DNA from: Flavobacterium sp. ASV13
GTDB lineage: Bacteria; Bacteroidota; Bacteroidia; Flavobacteriales; Flavobacteriaceae
Direction: 5' to 3'
Assembly: GCF_000745775.1 (NCBI RefSeq)
Contig: NZ_JQJY01000010.1
Location: forward strand, 87,001-151,000
DNA: 64,000 bases
A program made the position numbers and the translations under genes. Position 1 is the stretch's first letter. The number at the start of each line of letters is the position of its first letter. Positions 44,947 to 53,826 of the stretch are shown piece by piece. The notes below the pieces were generated by a model that saw nothing but the letters and a program-made list of their open reading frames with translations, was not told where the DNA came from and ran no database searches.

Positions 44947-46050
44947 ATGAAAAAAATTATTTACATCGCATTTTTATTTTTCAGCATTTTATCTTTTGGG
45001 CAAATTGGGGACCCTACCCCAAACTTCGATATTGAATGGCCGCCTGCGCCTCCTGGTGATAAATGGGATTTTTCGATTAAACCGTATAAAAAAATAACAA
45101 CATTTGAAGGCAACAAAATGGTCGATGAATTTGATTCAATAGGCAAACCTATTTCAAGAAGTGTTTTTTGGAATCACGTAACTGAAAGTACACTTACAAA
45201 ATATAAAGGTGATCAGATTGTTGAATTCACGAGAAAACAAATCTATAATCTCGATGAAACAGGAAAAAAAATAAATGACGATGTAATAATTACCACTACA
45301 CTAAATCTAGATGATAAGGGAAAAATTATTGATGGAAAAACAGTTAGCTTATCAAAAGATGGCAGTTTTAAAACAATTGGATATCGATATTATGACAATA
45401 AAAACAGATTAGTTACAACTAAAGATTATACAGGAAATTATGTTGATAATTTTTATTACTCGGGTAAAAATTTAATTCGAAAAGAAGAACTACACCAAAT
45501 TAGTCCAAACACAAAAGTCACTATTGAAAGAATTTACAAATACAATAAAGACAACCAACTTGTTTATTCTGAATCAAGCAGAAGCATTTTTAAAGACAAC
45601 ATATTAACAGAGAAAAAATCTTTTGGTATAGTTGAACAAGAATATAAAAATAAACTATTGGTAAAAAAAGTTTTAAAAGGTAATTCAGAAACCGTTGAGA
45701 GAAATTATACTTACGATAATAATAAAAACGTAATTACTTTTATTGAAATAAAAAAGAACAATGAGGGCATGGTAACATCTCAAACAAAACGAACAAAAAA
45801 GTATGAAAACAATATTTTAGTATATTCGGATTTACAAGAAGGTTTAAGTGCTCAAAAAGATGGTTTTAGTTTTACCTACTATTTTCATTCCGATAATGAT
45901 TCTTTAGCAAAAACAGAAACTTCTGATGATAGAGGAAATTTAAAAACGGAATATTTCTATAATGAATACAATCATTTAATTAAAACCTTAACCTCTTTTT
46001 CTAATAAATCTTCACAAAGTAAAATTTTATATGAAATTGAATATTTTTAA
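44947..46050 (+). CDS. Secreted protein with YD/RHS-like repeats
   Basis: A 367-residue exported protein with a signal peptide (MKKIIYIAFLFFSILSFGQ). After a proline-rich start (EWPPAPPGDKWDF) it contains repeats resembling YD units: YYDNKNRLVTTKDYTGNYVD, YKYNKDNQLVYSESS, YTYDNNKNVITFIEI and FYNEYNHLIKTL, similar to the MORN/RHS-like beta repeats of Bacteroidota surface proteins. No sorting domain or lipobox is seen. It is the last of three small secreted genes after the AbiJ-like gene. Confidence 0.6.
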   Translation: MKKIIYIAFLFFSILSFGQIGDPTPNFDIEWPPAPPGDKWDFSIKPYKKITTFEGNKMVDEFDSIGKPISRSVFWNHVTESTLTKYKGDQIVEFTRKQIYNLDETGKKINDDVIITTTLNLDDKGKIIDGKTVSLSKDGSFKTIGYRYYDNKNRLVTTKDYTGNYVDNFYYSGKNLIRKEELHQISPNTKVTIERIYKYNKDNQLVYSESSRSIFKDNILTEKKSFGIVEQEYKNKLLVKKVLKGNSETVERNYTYDNNKNVITFIEIKKNNEGMVTSQTKRTKKYENNILVYSDLQEGLSAQKDGFSFTYYFHSDNDSLAKTETSDDRGNLKTEYFYNEYNHLIKTLTSFSNKSSQSKILYEIEYF

Positions 46051-46089
46051 AAAAGAAAATCAATAAAGTCCAAAACATAACTATATTTT

Positions 46090-46128
46090 AAAGAAGCTGT
46101 TCAATTTCTGGACAGCTTCTTTGTTTAA
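46090..46128 (+). terminator. Terminator after the YD-repeat gene
   Basis: AAGAAGCTGTTC pairs with GGACAGCTTCTT (46091-46122) with loop AATTTCT and a T-rich tail. Confidence 0.75.
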
Positions 46129-46265
46129 TTCCGTTATCATTAGAATCTAAATCATTATAAATAAACCTTTTAAACTGTAACTTTATAAGTTTAGCGAGAT
46201 CCATTTTTCTGATGGCATATTTATTGAAAAATAATAATCATTATTAACTAATTAAATCTTTAATC

Positions 46266-46946
46266 ATGAAAGTTACTTATTACGGACATTCTTGTTTTTC
46301 TGTTTTTACGAATGGAAAACATATTCTTTTTGATCCCTTTATTACCCCGAATGAATTAGCCAAAGAGGTTGATGTTGATAGCATAAAAGCAGATTATATT
46401 TTTATTTCTCACGCACATTACGATCATATTTTGGATGTAGAACGAATTGCAAAAAATACCGGTGCAAAAGTGCTCGGGAATTTTGAAATCTATAATTGGT
46501 TATTAAAACAGGGAATCGAAAACGCACATCCAATCAATCCAGGCGGAAAGTTTGATTTTGATTTCGGAACTGTTAAGTGTGTGATAGCACAGCATCCAAG
46601 CAGTTTTATGGATGGCTCTTACGGAGGAATTGCCTGCGGTTTTGTACTAACCACGCCCGAAGGAAATTTTTATTACAGTGGAGATACAGCGCTGACTTTA
46701 GATATGCAGATTATTCCAAAATTCACAAAACTTGACTTTGCCGTTTTCCCTATTGGCGACGGACTTACAATGGGAATTGAAGAAGCAATTGAAGCTTCAA
46801 AACTTGTTGGTGTGACAAAAATTCTGGGCGTTCATTACGACACTTTCGGTTTTATTGTAATGGATCATCAAAAAGCTTTGGATGCTTTTAAAAATGCAAA
46901 TCTTGAACTTTATTTACCAAAAATTAATACTACAATCGACTTATAA
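46266..46946 (+). CDS. UPF0173 metal-dependent hydrolase (MBL fold)
   Basis: A 226-residue cytoplasmic protein of the UPF0173 group. KVTYYGHSCFSVFTNGKHIL is the family start and DYIFISHAHYDHILD holds the HxHxDH zinc motif (near 57). FYYSGDTALTLDM carries the bridging aspartate, and GVHYDTFGFIV the last histidine. A -24/-12-like string TGGCAT-ATTTA-TTGA lies at 46213-46227. It stands alone, followed by a hairpin made of inverted copies of a 12-mer (46967-47000). The substrate is unknown. Confidence 0.9.
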   Translation: MKVTYYGHSCFSVFTNGKHILFDPFITPNELAKEVDVDSIKADYIFISHAHYDHILDVERIAKNTGAKVLGNFEIYNWLLKQGIENAHPINPGGKFDFDFGTVKCVIAQHPSSFMDGSYGGIACGFVLTTPEGNFYYSGDTALTLDMQIIPKFTKLDFAVFPIGDGLTMGIEEAIEASKLVGVTKILGVHYDTFGFIVMDHQKALDAFKNANLELYLPKINTTIDL

Positions 46947-46966
46947 TTTTGGTCGTTTTCATAGTT

Positions 46967-47000
46967 ATATTTCGCTAAATAAAATCTTTTAGCGAAATAT
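46967..47000. repeat. Inverted pair of the 12-mer TTAGCGAAATAT
   Basis: ATATTTCGCTAA (46967-46978) and TTAGCGAAATAT (46989-47000) form a hairpin between convergent genes. There is no T tail, so it may be a weak terminator or a protein-binding dyad. The same 12-mer occurs at 34338 and 53704. Confidence 0.6.
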
Positions 47001-47060
47001 CATTATGACTAAAATTCAAAAAGCAAATCCATAAAAAGTTTCGTAAAAAAATTTCATAAA

Positions 47061-47093
47061 AAAAGGAATAGCAGCTGAAACTATTCCTTTTTA
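47061..47093. terminator. Bidirectional terminator
   Basis: AAAAGGAATAG pairs with CTATTCCTTTTT (47061-47092) between the UPF0173 gene and the convergent alpha/beta hydrolase gene. Confidence 0.8.
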
Positions 47094-47148
47094 GCACATA
47101 ATATCATTTTTAGAAAATTACTATGCGAGATTAAATTCTAAAATTCTA

Positions 47149-47985
47149 TTAAGTGTATTTTACAAAATTTATAATTTGTTTTGAAGTAAGTTCCGGATAT
47201 TGATGCTGTGGTGCATGTCCTGTTCCGGAATGAACAACCAGTTGAGCATTTGTCATTTGATTAAAAAATGAATACCAATTTTCTACTGCAAAACTGATAT
47301 CATGATCGCCACAAATAATCAAAATTGGCGTTTTCGTTTTTTTGATTTGTTCTCTAAAATTTAAAACGTCTTCTCTAAAACCATCGCCTCCGCCAAAATA
47401 CAATTGAAAAACATCCATTGTAGAAGGAATCTTTGCAACATCAATTTTTTTATGAATTCTGTCGTGTGAAGCCTTTGCGGCCAATTTGCTCGATTCAGAT
47501 TTAGGTTCGAAGAATAAAACAATTTCATCTTCAAAATCATTTATTGGTTTCAAAGCCGCATCATAAAAAGCCTGTTCAATAGGAACTTCATTTTTCCCTG
47601 GAGGATTTGTCCCAACTAAAACCGCATGCGTTACCAAATTAGGATATAATAAAGTTGCCGCTTGTGCCACCAATCCGCCATAAGACCAACCTAGAACCAC
47701 AATTGAATCTATTTTCAAAACATCTGCAAGGTCTTTAATATCTTTAGCTACAACCGTTATGTCTGGAGTCAAACTACCTGTCGAAGAACCAATTCCTGAA
47801 TAATCAAACACAATAACATTGAATTTTTTCGACATTGAAGCAATAAATAACGGATCCCAGGTGTCAAGAGTTCCTCTAAAACGGTTTACAAAAAATACTG
47901 CTTTTCCTTTCCCGTAAGAGCGATAAGCAATTTTACGATCGCCTAAATCGGCAAAACGTGTCTCTGCATCATAAATTTTTTTCAT
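47149..47985 (-). CDS. Alpha/beta hydrolase
   Basis: A 278-residue cytoplasmic hydrolase. VFFVNRFRGTLDTWDPLFIA replaces the usual HG oxyanion loop with NRFRG, as in a subset of esterases. The nucleophile is in VLGWSYGGLVAQAA (serine near 104), the aspartate in ICGDHDISFA (near 231) and the histidine in SGTGHAPQHQYPE (near 258). It is transcribed alone from the minus strand, next to the second regulatory module. The substrate is unknown. Confidence 0.88.
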   Translation of the reverse strand: MKKIYDAETRFADLGDRKIAYRSYGKGKAVFFVNRFRGTLDTWDPLFIASMSKKFNVIVFDYSGIGSSTGSLTPDITVVAKDIKDLADVLKIDSIVVLGWSYGGLVAQAATLLYPNLVTHAVLVGTNPPGKNEVPIEQAFYDAALKPINDFEDEIVLFFEPKSESSKLAAKASHDRIHKKIDVAKIPSTMDVFQLYFGGGDGFREDVLNFREQIKKTKTPILIICGDHDISFAVENWYSFFNQMTNAQLVVHSGTGHAPQHQYPELTSKQIINFVKYT

Positions 47986-48133
47986 AACTATAATTTAAAC
48001 ATTGGTATTTAAATAATTCTTTCCATTTGGGACAGGCAAAGATTAAACCAAAATACAAAACACTGAATAACAATGCTTTTACAATCAACTAATCCATTCA
48101 CAATTATGATATTTCAATAATTAAAACTTGTTT

Positions 48134-48217
48134 TTAACGACATTTAATAATTACAAAGTTTTCATCAGCAAGGATTCTTTAATAATCAATGCTTTACAAA
48201 AAAGGCATTCCTTTTGT
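48134..48217 (+). promoter_or_regulatory. Possible activator site and -24/-12-like promoter
   Basis: AGGCAT-TCCTT-TTGT (48203-48217) resembles a sigma54 promoter, and TTAACGACATTT (48134-48145), matching the recurrent 12-mer at nine positions, lies 69 bp upstream. Weaker than the sites at 34338 and 53704. Confidence 0.3.
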
Positions 48218-48274
48218 TTTAATTATTTAAACCACTTCCGCTTTTCTGAAAAATAATCTTAAAGATCAAATAGT

Positions 48275-49057
48275 ATGTATTTATCTAATAGCAAAACGAT
48301 TATGTTTATTACAGGGGCATTTATAAGTCATTCCTGCTGGGAAGAATGGATTATTTTTTTTGAAAACAAAAGATATAAAACGATAGCGCCACCCTGGCCT
48401 TATAAAAATGAAACTTCAGAAACGTTACGCCAACATCCAAATCCAAAAATCGCTGCTATTCGGCTAAACGATGTATTGAATTATTATATCGAAATCATCG
48501 AAAAACTTCCCGAAAAACCAATTCTGATTGGACATTCGTACGGAGGTCTTTTGACACAATTATTGCTTCAGAAAGATTTGGGTTATGCTGGAATTTGTAT
48601 CCATTCTATTCCGCCGGAAAATGTAACTTTTTTCAATTTTTCACTTTACAGAAAGGTTTGGAGCATTTTTGGTTTCTTTAATTTTAAAGAAAAGACCAAT
48701 TTAATATCTTTTAAAAAATGGCAACATTACTTTACAAATCAAATGTGTTTTGAAGAACAAAAAGAGACTTACGAGAAATTAGTAATTCCAGAATCACAAT
48801 TAGTTTTTCGCGATATTTTTTGTGCTTCCTCCAAAATCGATTTTAAGAAAAAACACGCTCCACTTTTATTTTTAGCTGGTTCAAAAGATAATTTCATTCC
48901 GGCTTCCATTCAACGTTCTAATTTTAAAAAATATAAAAACATCCACTCTATTACTTGCTATAAAGAATTTCGGGATACCAATCATCTCGTTTTAAAACAA
49001 AAAAATTGGGAAACCATTGCCGAATTTATCGCAGAATGTCTGGAAAAAATCGGTTAA
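48275..49057 (+). CDS. Alpha/beta hydrolase (paralogue 2)
   Basis: A 260-residue close paralogue of the protein at 26988: MFITGAFISHSCWEEW, IAPPWPYKNET, LIGHSYGGLLTQLLLQKDLG (serine near 91), LAGSKDNFIPAS and DTNHLVLKQ. The conserved CWxEW and PWPYK blocks set these two apart from ordinary esterases. Its stop overlaps by three bases with the stop of the convergent sigma54-type regulator at 49054, so there is no room for a terminator and the transcripts overlap. Confidence 0.85.
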   Translation: MYLSNSKTIMFITGAFISHSCWEEWIIFFENKRYKTIAPPWPYKNETSETLRQHPNPKIAAIRLNDVLNYYIEIIEKLPEKPILIGHSYGGLLTQLLLQKDLGYAGICIHSIPPENVTFFNFSLYRKVWSIFGFFNFKEKTNLISFKKWQHYFTNQMCFEEQKETYEKLVIPESQLVFRDIFCASSKIDFKKKHAPLLFLAGSKDNFIPASIQRSNFKKYKNIHSITCYKEFRDTNHLVLKQKNWETIAEFIAECLEKIG

Positions 49058-51027
49058 CTAATTTCTCTCTTTATTTCCAGTTTTTTTATTTTAGAATTTA
49101 AAGTCGAAGGATGAATATCTAAAATCTCAGCTGCACCGCCCGCTCCAGAAATTTTCCCGTTGCATTTTTTCAGAATGTATAAAATATAATCTCTCTCGTT
49201 TTCTAAAATGGTTTTTATCGAAAAGGATTCAGAAACTTGTTCAGGATGCATTTTAGAAGACATTGAAAGCTCGATCTCTTTAATTGTATTTCCGTCAGTT
49301 AACAAAATAGCACGCTGCATAACATGTTCTAGTTCCCTGATATTTCCGGGCCAATTGTAATTCATAATTTGCTGCAAAGCAAAATCAGAAAGAATTGGTG
49401 CTTTTCTGCCCATTTTTTCACTGTAGACTTTTATAAAATGATTTGCCAAATCCGGAATATCTTCTTTTCGTTTTTTTAAGGACGGAACCATAATCGGGAA
49501 AACATGCAAACGATAATACAAGTCCATTCTGAACCTTCCCGCAGCAACTTCTTCTTCAAGATTTTTATTGGTCGCAGCAATAATTCTGACATCTATTTTT
49601 AGCGATGACATTCCACCAACGCGTTCAATTTCTCGTTCTTGCAAAACACGCAGTAATTTCACCTGAAGTTCCAAAGACATCTCTCCTATTTCATCTAAGA
49701 AAATAGTTCCGCCATCAGCCAATTCAAATTTGCCAATTCTTCTGTCTGTTGCACCAGTAAAAGCTCCTTTTTCATGACCAAAAAGCAACGATTCAGCCAG
49801 ATTTTCGGGAATCGCGCCGCAATTAATTATTACTAAAGGTTTTTCTTTTCTTGGCGATAAAGCATGAATACTTTGTGCAATTTTCTCTTTTCCTGTACCG
49901 CTTTCGCCTAAAACCAAAACCGAAGTATCGGAAGGCGCCACTTTTCGGATATAATTGAAAACTGAAATCATTTGCGAACTGTTGCCTATAATACCCTCAA
50001 AACCTTCTGAAATATTTACAGGTTTCGCACTTTTAATTTCCACTTTATTTAAAGGCAAGCTGACATCCTGTTTTGAATAAATTCTATTGATAAATTGAGA
50101 AAAAGTATGTTCTAGCGAATGGAGCAACTTCAAATTTTCCTGAGAATAAATATTCAGATTTCGACTGTAAAAAGTGAAATGAAAGCTCTGAATACTTGCT
50201 ATAGAAATGGGAAAAACCAAATAGGATTTTATTCGAAAATTATGGGCAATCAACGCTTTTATTGGCGCTTCCTGAAAATTCTTTATCAGTGATTCTTCGC
50301 TATAAATAATCGGATCTTTGTCAATTTTTGACTTTCTATACGTTTCATCAAGCTCTTTTTCAGAAACTACAGCAATTTGTGAAAGCTTTTTTGCATCAAT
50401 AATTTGATATAAATCAATATTTTTGCGAATAATTCCCAGTTTGTCATAATGCGTTGTGGTCGCAAAACCAGCTTCTAAATAATCAAAAGGAATATAGGTT
50501 TGAATTATTCTAGCAAAAGCCAGCAGTTTATCTTCGCTTTTTTCATTTGAATTTATGATTTCGGTAATTTCTTTTTGCAATTGAAATTGTTGCATCAATT
50601 GTGATTCCAGACTGTATTGCTGGCGATAAAATGCAATTTCCAAAGTCGTTAAAACATCCTGATCGCGAAATGGTTTTACAATAAATCCGTATGGTTGAGT
50701 AGTCTTGGCCTGATCCAAAATACTTTTACTGGAATTAGCCGAAATAAATATAAAACCGATGTATTTTTCTTTAAGATAGTAAGCCAGTTCTATTCCGTTT
50801 CTAGTGCCTTTCAGCATAATATCCAGGAAAACTAAGTCTGGTTTATCAATCTGAATTTGTTCTAAAGCCTGCTCAACCGAACGTGCAATTCCCGTTACTT
50901 CATAGTTTGCCTTTTCGAGAATTAACTGTAAATCATGCGCTTCAATAAATTGATCTTCTACAATTAAAATTCTTTTTTTTAGTCCTGAAGTAACAGTTTC
51001 ATATCCGTTATCGGCAGTCTTTTTCAT
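49054..51027 (-). CDS. Sigma54-dependent response regulator (paralogue 2)
   Basis: A 657-residue NtrC-type activator closely similar to the one at 24719. The receiver domain is residues 18-130 (LVFLDIMLKG with the phospho-aspartate near 66), with a GAF-like linker to 340. The AAA+ domain has Walker A GESGTGKEK near 374, the canonical GAFTGA loop near 421 and Walker B GTIFLDEIGEMS near 445. A Fis-type HTH ends the protein (GAAEILDIHPSTLNSKIKKL). It is divergent from its likely kinase at 51234, with about 200 bases between the starts, while the first module has kinase and regulator in tandem. Confidence 0.92.
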   Translation of the reverse strand: MKKTADNGYETVTSGLKKRILIVEDQFIEAHDLQLILEKANYEVTGIARSVEQALEQIQIDKPDLVFLDIMLKGTRNGIELAYYLKEKYIGFIFISANSSKSILDQAKTTQPYGFIVKPFRDQDVLTTLEIAFYRQQYSLESQLMQQFQLQKEITEIINSNEKSEDKLLAFARIIQTYIPFDYLEAGFATTTHYDKLGIIRKNIDLYQIIDAKKLSQIAVVSEKELDETYRKSKIDKDPIIYSEESLIKNFQEAPIKALIAHNFRIKSYLVFPISIASIQSFHFTFYSRNLNIYSQENLKLLHSLEHTFSQFINRIYSKQDVSLPLNKVEIKSAKPVNISEGFEGIIGNSSQMISVFNYIRKVAPSDTSVLVLGESGTGKEKIAQSIHALSPRKEKPLVIINCGAIPENLAESLLFGHEKGAFTGATDRRIGKFELADGGTIFLDEIGEMSLELQVKLLRVLQEREIERVGGMSSLKIDVRIIAATNKNLEEEVAAGRFRMDLYYRLHVFPIMVPSLKKRKEDIPDLANHFIKVYSEKMGRKAPILSDFALQQIMNYNWPGNIRELEHVMQRAILLTDGNTIKEIELSMSSKMHPEQVSESFSIKTILENERDYILYILKKCNGKISGAGGAAEILDIHPSTLNSKIKKLEIKREIS

Positions 51028-51186
51028 AAGTGAGTAATTTTTATCTTAATATTGCACTTAATTAATTGACACAAAAATAGTTAATTATCGCAATTAAAAT
51101 GTTCTGTTTTCAAATTTAGGTAAATAAAAATCATATTTAATATTAATTTTCATATAATTTCTCAACAATCGGAAGTTGTTTGTGTC

Positions 51187-51194
51187 TATATTTG
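51187..51194 (+). promoter_or_regulatory. -7 box upstream of the second kinase gene
   Basis: TATATTTG at 51187-51194 is a perfect TAnnTTTG box 40 bases before the ATG at 51234. No convincing TTG -33 element is at the right distance. Confidence 0.45.
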
Positions 51195-51233
51195 TTAATC
51201 CAAAACTTACTAAAATTTAATTCTAATAAATCT

Positions 51234-53669
51234 ATGAAACTTTTGTACTCATTTTGTCTGTTGTTTCTTATTGCAATTAATTCGGAAGCACAAAATCATC
51301 CCGCAACTGCAAATTATGATTTGAAAAAGAAACGCTTGTTAATTCAATCCTGTTCGCTTTATTTATATAATTCTAATCAAGGATCAATTGATGCCGACAG
51401 CTCCGTAGTTTTGACGTGCAAGGCTTATAAGCTTCCGGTAGCTTTGGCTTATGACGAAGGCTTTAATGATGGTACTTACTTAATTGGAAGCGATTTAATC
51501 GCAAAAGGAAATGCTCATGCTGCGAAACAACTTTTTATAAAATCAAAAGGAGTAGATAAAATCAAATTGGCTTTACAACTCGGAATTTTTTACCTGTTTA
51601 AACCATTTGCAATTCCAGACGATATTAATAATGCTAATCTCTACATATCTGAGGCAGTAAAAATCAGTAATGAGTTAAAAATAAAAAAGTGGCAGCATCA
51701 GAGTTTGATGCTTTTGGGGAAATTTTACTTCCAAATCAACAATTATCCTGAAAGCAAAAAATGCTTTTCGCAGGTTGTAGAAGATTGCCGCAAACAAAAA
51801 GACAAAGCAATATTAGCAGATGCATTACTAAACCAGGCAACCTATCAATACGACTTGGATCCAGAAAAAGAGAAAATCCTAAAAGAAACAGAATTGCTAT
51901 ATATAGACTTGGGTTTTGTAGAAAAAAAAATCGAAGCAAAAATGAAGCTGTGCACCATTTATTTCTGGCATGGAAAAATTAATGATGCCAAAAAAATAAT
52001 CTACCAAAACATTGCTGACATGCGAAAAATTGGTTTTAGACAACAGCAATATGGAGAAACTACAATTTCATATATAGAAGGTACTCAATATAATATGAAA
52101 GGCGCGTTTTATTATGCTTTAAAAAGTGTAGAAACTATGGAGAATACAAAAGACTACACCTTTGCTGATATTTTCTATATGCGATTAGGATTAGTCTATT
52201 TAAATATGGGACATTATGATGAAGCCTCAAAAATGGCTGAAAAAAGCATAAAATATGGCCAAAACGTTTTTAACAGCGGTAGTTGGTACAAAAGTTTTGT
52301 AACTGCCGCAGCATCTTTATCTATGAAAGGGAAAAATAAAGAAGCGATCGAATACATGAATACGGTGACAAGTAAATATACTCCTCCAAATAACTTTGAC
52401 AAAATGCTGGTTAATTATGCATACGGCAATTGTTATGCAAGAATTAAAAACTATGGTACGGCAGAAAATTATTTCAAAAAAACTGCAGAAGCAGCAGACG
52501 CTCTGGATTCACCTCAAACGTATCGTGATGTTTGCAATAGCTACTCATCTATCGCTTTGTTTTATGCTAACCGAGCTGATTATAAAAAAACACAATTATA
52601 TGTAGATAAAATAGATGCATTATCAAAAAAATACAATAAAACCTTTGGTACTGAAGCTCTTTATATGTCATTATATAAATTGGATTCGGTTAATGGCAAT
52701 TTTAAATCTGCTTTAATAAATCATAAGATATATAAAAAATTTAGTGACTCGCTTTTGGACTATGCTAAAAACAGACAAATTGAAGAGCTAAGAATAAAAT
52801 ACGAAACCGTAAATAAGGAACAAAAAATCAAACTCTTAAATCAGGAAACTGATTTGCAGGAAAATGCATTAAAAAAATCAAAATTATTAAATACGCTTTC
52901 TATCTGGAGCTTAGTTTTGCTGCTAATTACGATTGCCTTATTGTATAACAGATATCGCTTAAAACAAAAAAACAATGCTGAATTAGAACAGAAAGAAAAA
53001 GAAATCAACCAGAAGAACATTAATCTAAGACATTTACTAGATGAGAAAGAATGGCTTTTAAAAGAAATTCATCATCGTGTAAAAAACAACCTGCAAACTG
53101 TTATTAGTCTTTTAAATTCACAATCAGCTTATTTAGAAAATGATATGGCATTATCTGCAATAAAAAATAGTCAGCACCGAATTCATTCCATGTCTTTGAT
53201 TCATCAGAAATTATATAATTCTGAGAATATTTCGACTATCAATATGCCTAATTATATTAAGGAATTGGTTGAATATTTGAGGGAATCTTTTTCACTTGGT
53301 CAAAAAATTCGTTTTGAATTAAAAATTGATCCACTCGAACTTGATGTTGCACAAGCTGTTCCAATTGGGCTTATTTTGAATGAATCGATTACAAATGCGA
53401 TCAAATACGCTTTTCCAGAAGATCGAACCGGAATGATTTACATAACTATGGAAGCTACTTCTGAAAACAAATATTTATTGACGATCGCCGATAACGGCGT
53501 TGGATTTGATGTTAATATCAGCGCCAAGAAAATCAATTCTTTCGGATTGAGTCTAATAAAAGGTTTAAGCGACGATTTAGAAGCAACGTTTTCTATGGAA
53601 AATAAAAACGGTACCATCTTCAAAATTGAGTTTTCAAAAGAATTTCCAATCAATGAAAAAAGAAGATAA
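51234..53669 (+). CDS. TPR-rich sensor histidine kinase, HisKA_2 type (paralogue 2)
   Basis: An 811-residue membrane sensor kinase. The signal peptide is LYSFCLLFLIAINSEAQ. Residues 60-520 hold many TPR-like helices (for example KWQHQSLMLLGKFYFQINNY, YMRLGLVYLNMGHYDEASKM). One membrane span lies near 552-572. The HisKA_2 box EIHHRVKNNLQTVISLLNSQ is near 611, and the HATPase part has NESITNAIKYAFP and IADNGVGFD. The ATG at 51234 is used, since upstream in-frame codons overlap the promoter. Its output partner is probably the divergent sigma54-type regulator at 49054. Confidence 0.9.
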   Translation: MKLLYSFCLLFLIAINSEAQNHPATANYDLKKKRLLIQSCSLYLYNSNQGSIDADSSVVLTCKAYKLPVALAYDEGFNDGTYLIGSDLIAKGNAHAAKQLFIKSKGVDKIKLALQLGIFYLFKPFAIPDDINNANLYISEAVKISNELKIKKWQHQSLMLLGKFYFQINNYPESKKCFSQVVEDCRKQKDKAILADALLNQATYQYDLDPEKEKILKETELLYIDLGFVEKKIEAKMKLCTIYFWHGKINDAKKIIYQNIADMRKIGFRQQQYGETTISYIEGTQYNMKGAFYYALKSVETMENTKDYTFADIFYMRLGLVYLNMGHYDEASKMAEKSIKYGQNVFNSGSWYKSFVTAAASLSMKGKNKEAIEYMNTVTSKYTPPNNFDKMLVNYAYGNCYARIKNYGTAENYFKKTAEAADALDSPQTYRDVCNSYSSIALFYANRADYKKTQLYVDKIDALSKKYNKTFGTEALYMSLYKLDSVNGNFKSALINHKIYKKFSDSLLDYAKNRQIEELRIKYETVNKEQKIKLLNQETDLQENALKKSKLLNTLSIWSLVLLLITIALLYNRYRLKQKNNAELEQKEKEINQKNINLRHLLDEKEWLLKEIHHRVKNNLQTVISLLNSQSAYLENDMALSAIKNSQHRIHSMSLIHQKLYNSENISTINMPNYIKELVEYLRESFSLGQKIRFELKIDPLELDVAQAVPIGLILNESITNAIKYAFPEDRTGMIYITMEATSENKYLLTIADNGVGFDVNISAKKINSFGLSLIKGLSDDLEATFSMENKNGTIFKIEFSKEFPINEKRR

Positions 53670-53703
53670 TTGAATTGACGAAATCTCACTAATTTAAATC
53701 ACT

Positions 53704-53789
53704 TTAGCGAAATATAGCGCTTTTGAATGCTTAGAAAAAGCGCTAAATACCATGAATTAGGTAGTTTATTGGCATGGCATATTAATTGG
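53704..53789 (+). promoter_or_regulatory. Candidate activator site and -24/-12-like promoter
   Basis: TTAGCGAAATAT (53704-53715), followed by a dyad AGCGCTTTT ... AAAAGCGCT, lies 71 bp upstream of TGGCAT-ATTAA-TTGG (53775-53789), with the ATG at 53827. Layout and spacing match the site at 34338-34425. Confidence 0.4.
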
Positions 53790-53826
53790 TTTCTTAAAGA
53801 AAATTAACGCTAAAAACCAATTTATT

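Noticed and set aside
46191..46227. TTAGCGAGAT with TGGCAT-ATTTA-TTGA as another member of the 12-mer/promoter set
   Set aside because: The distance is only 22 bp, unlike the 69-73 bp at the other sites; kept only as a weak promoter-like string.
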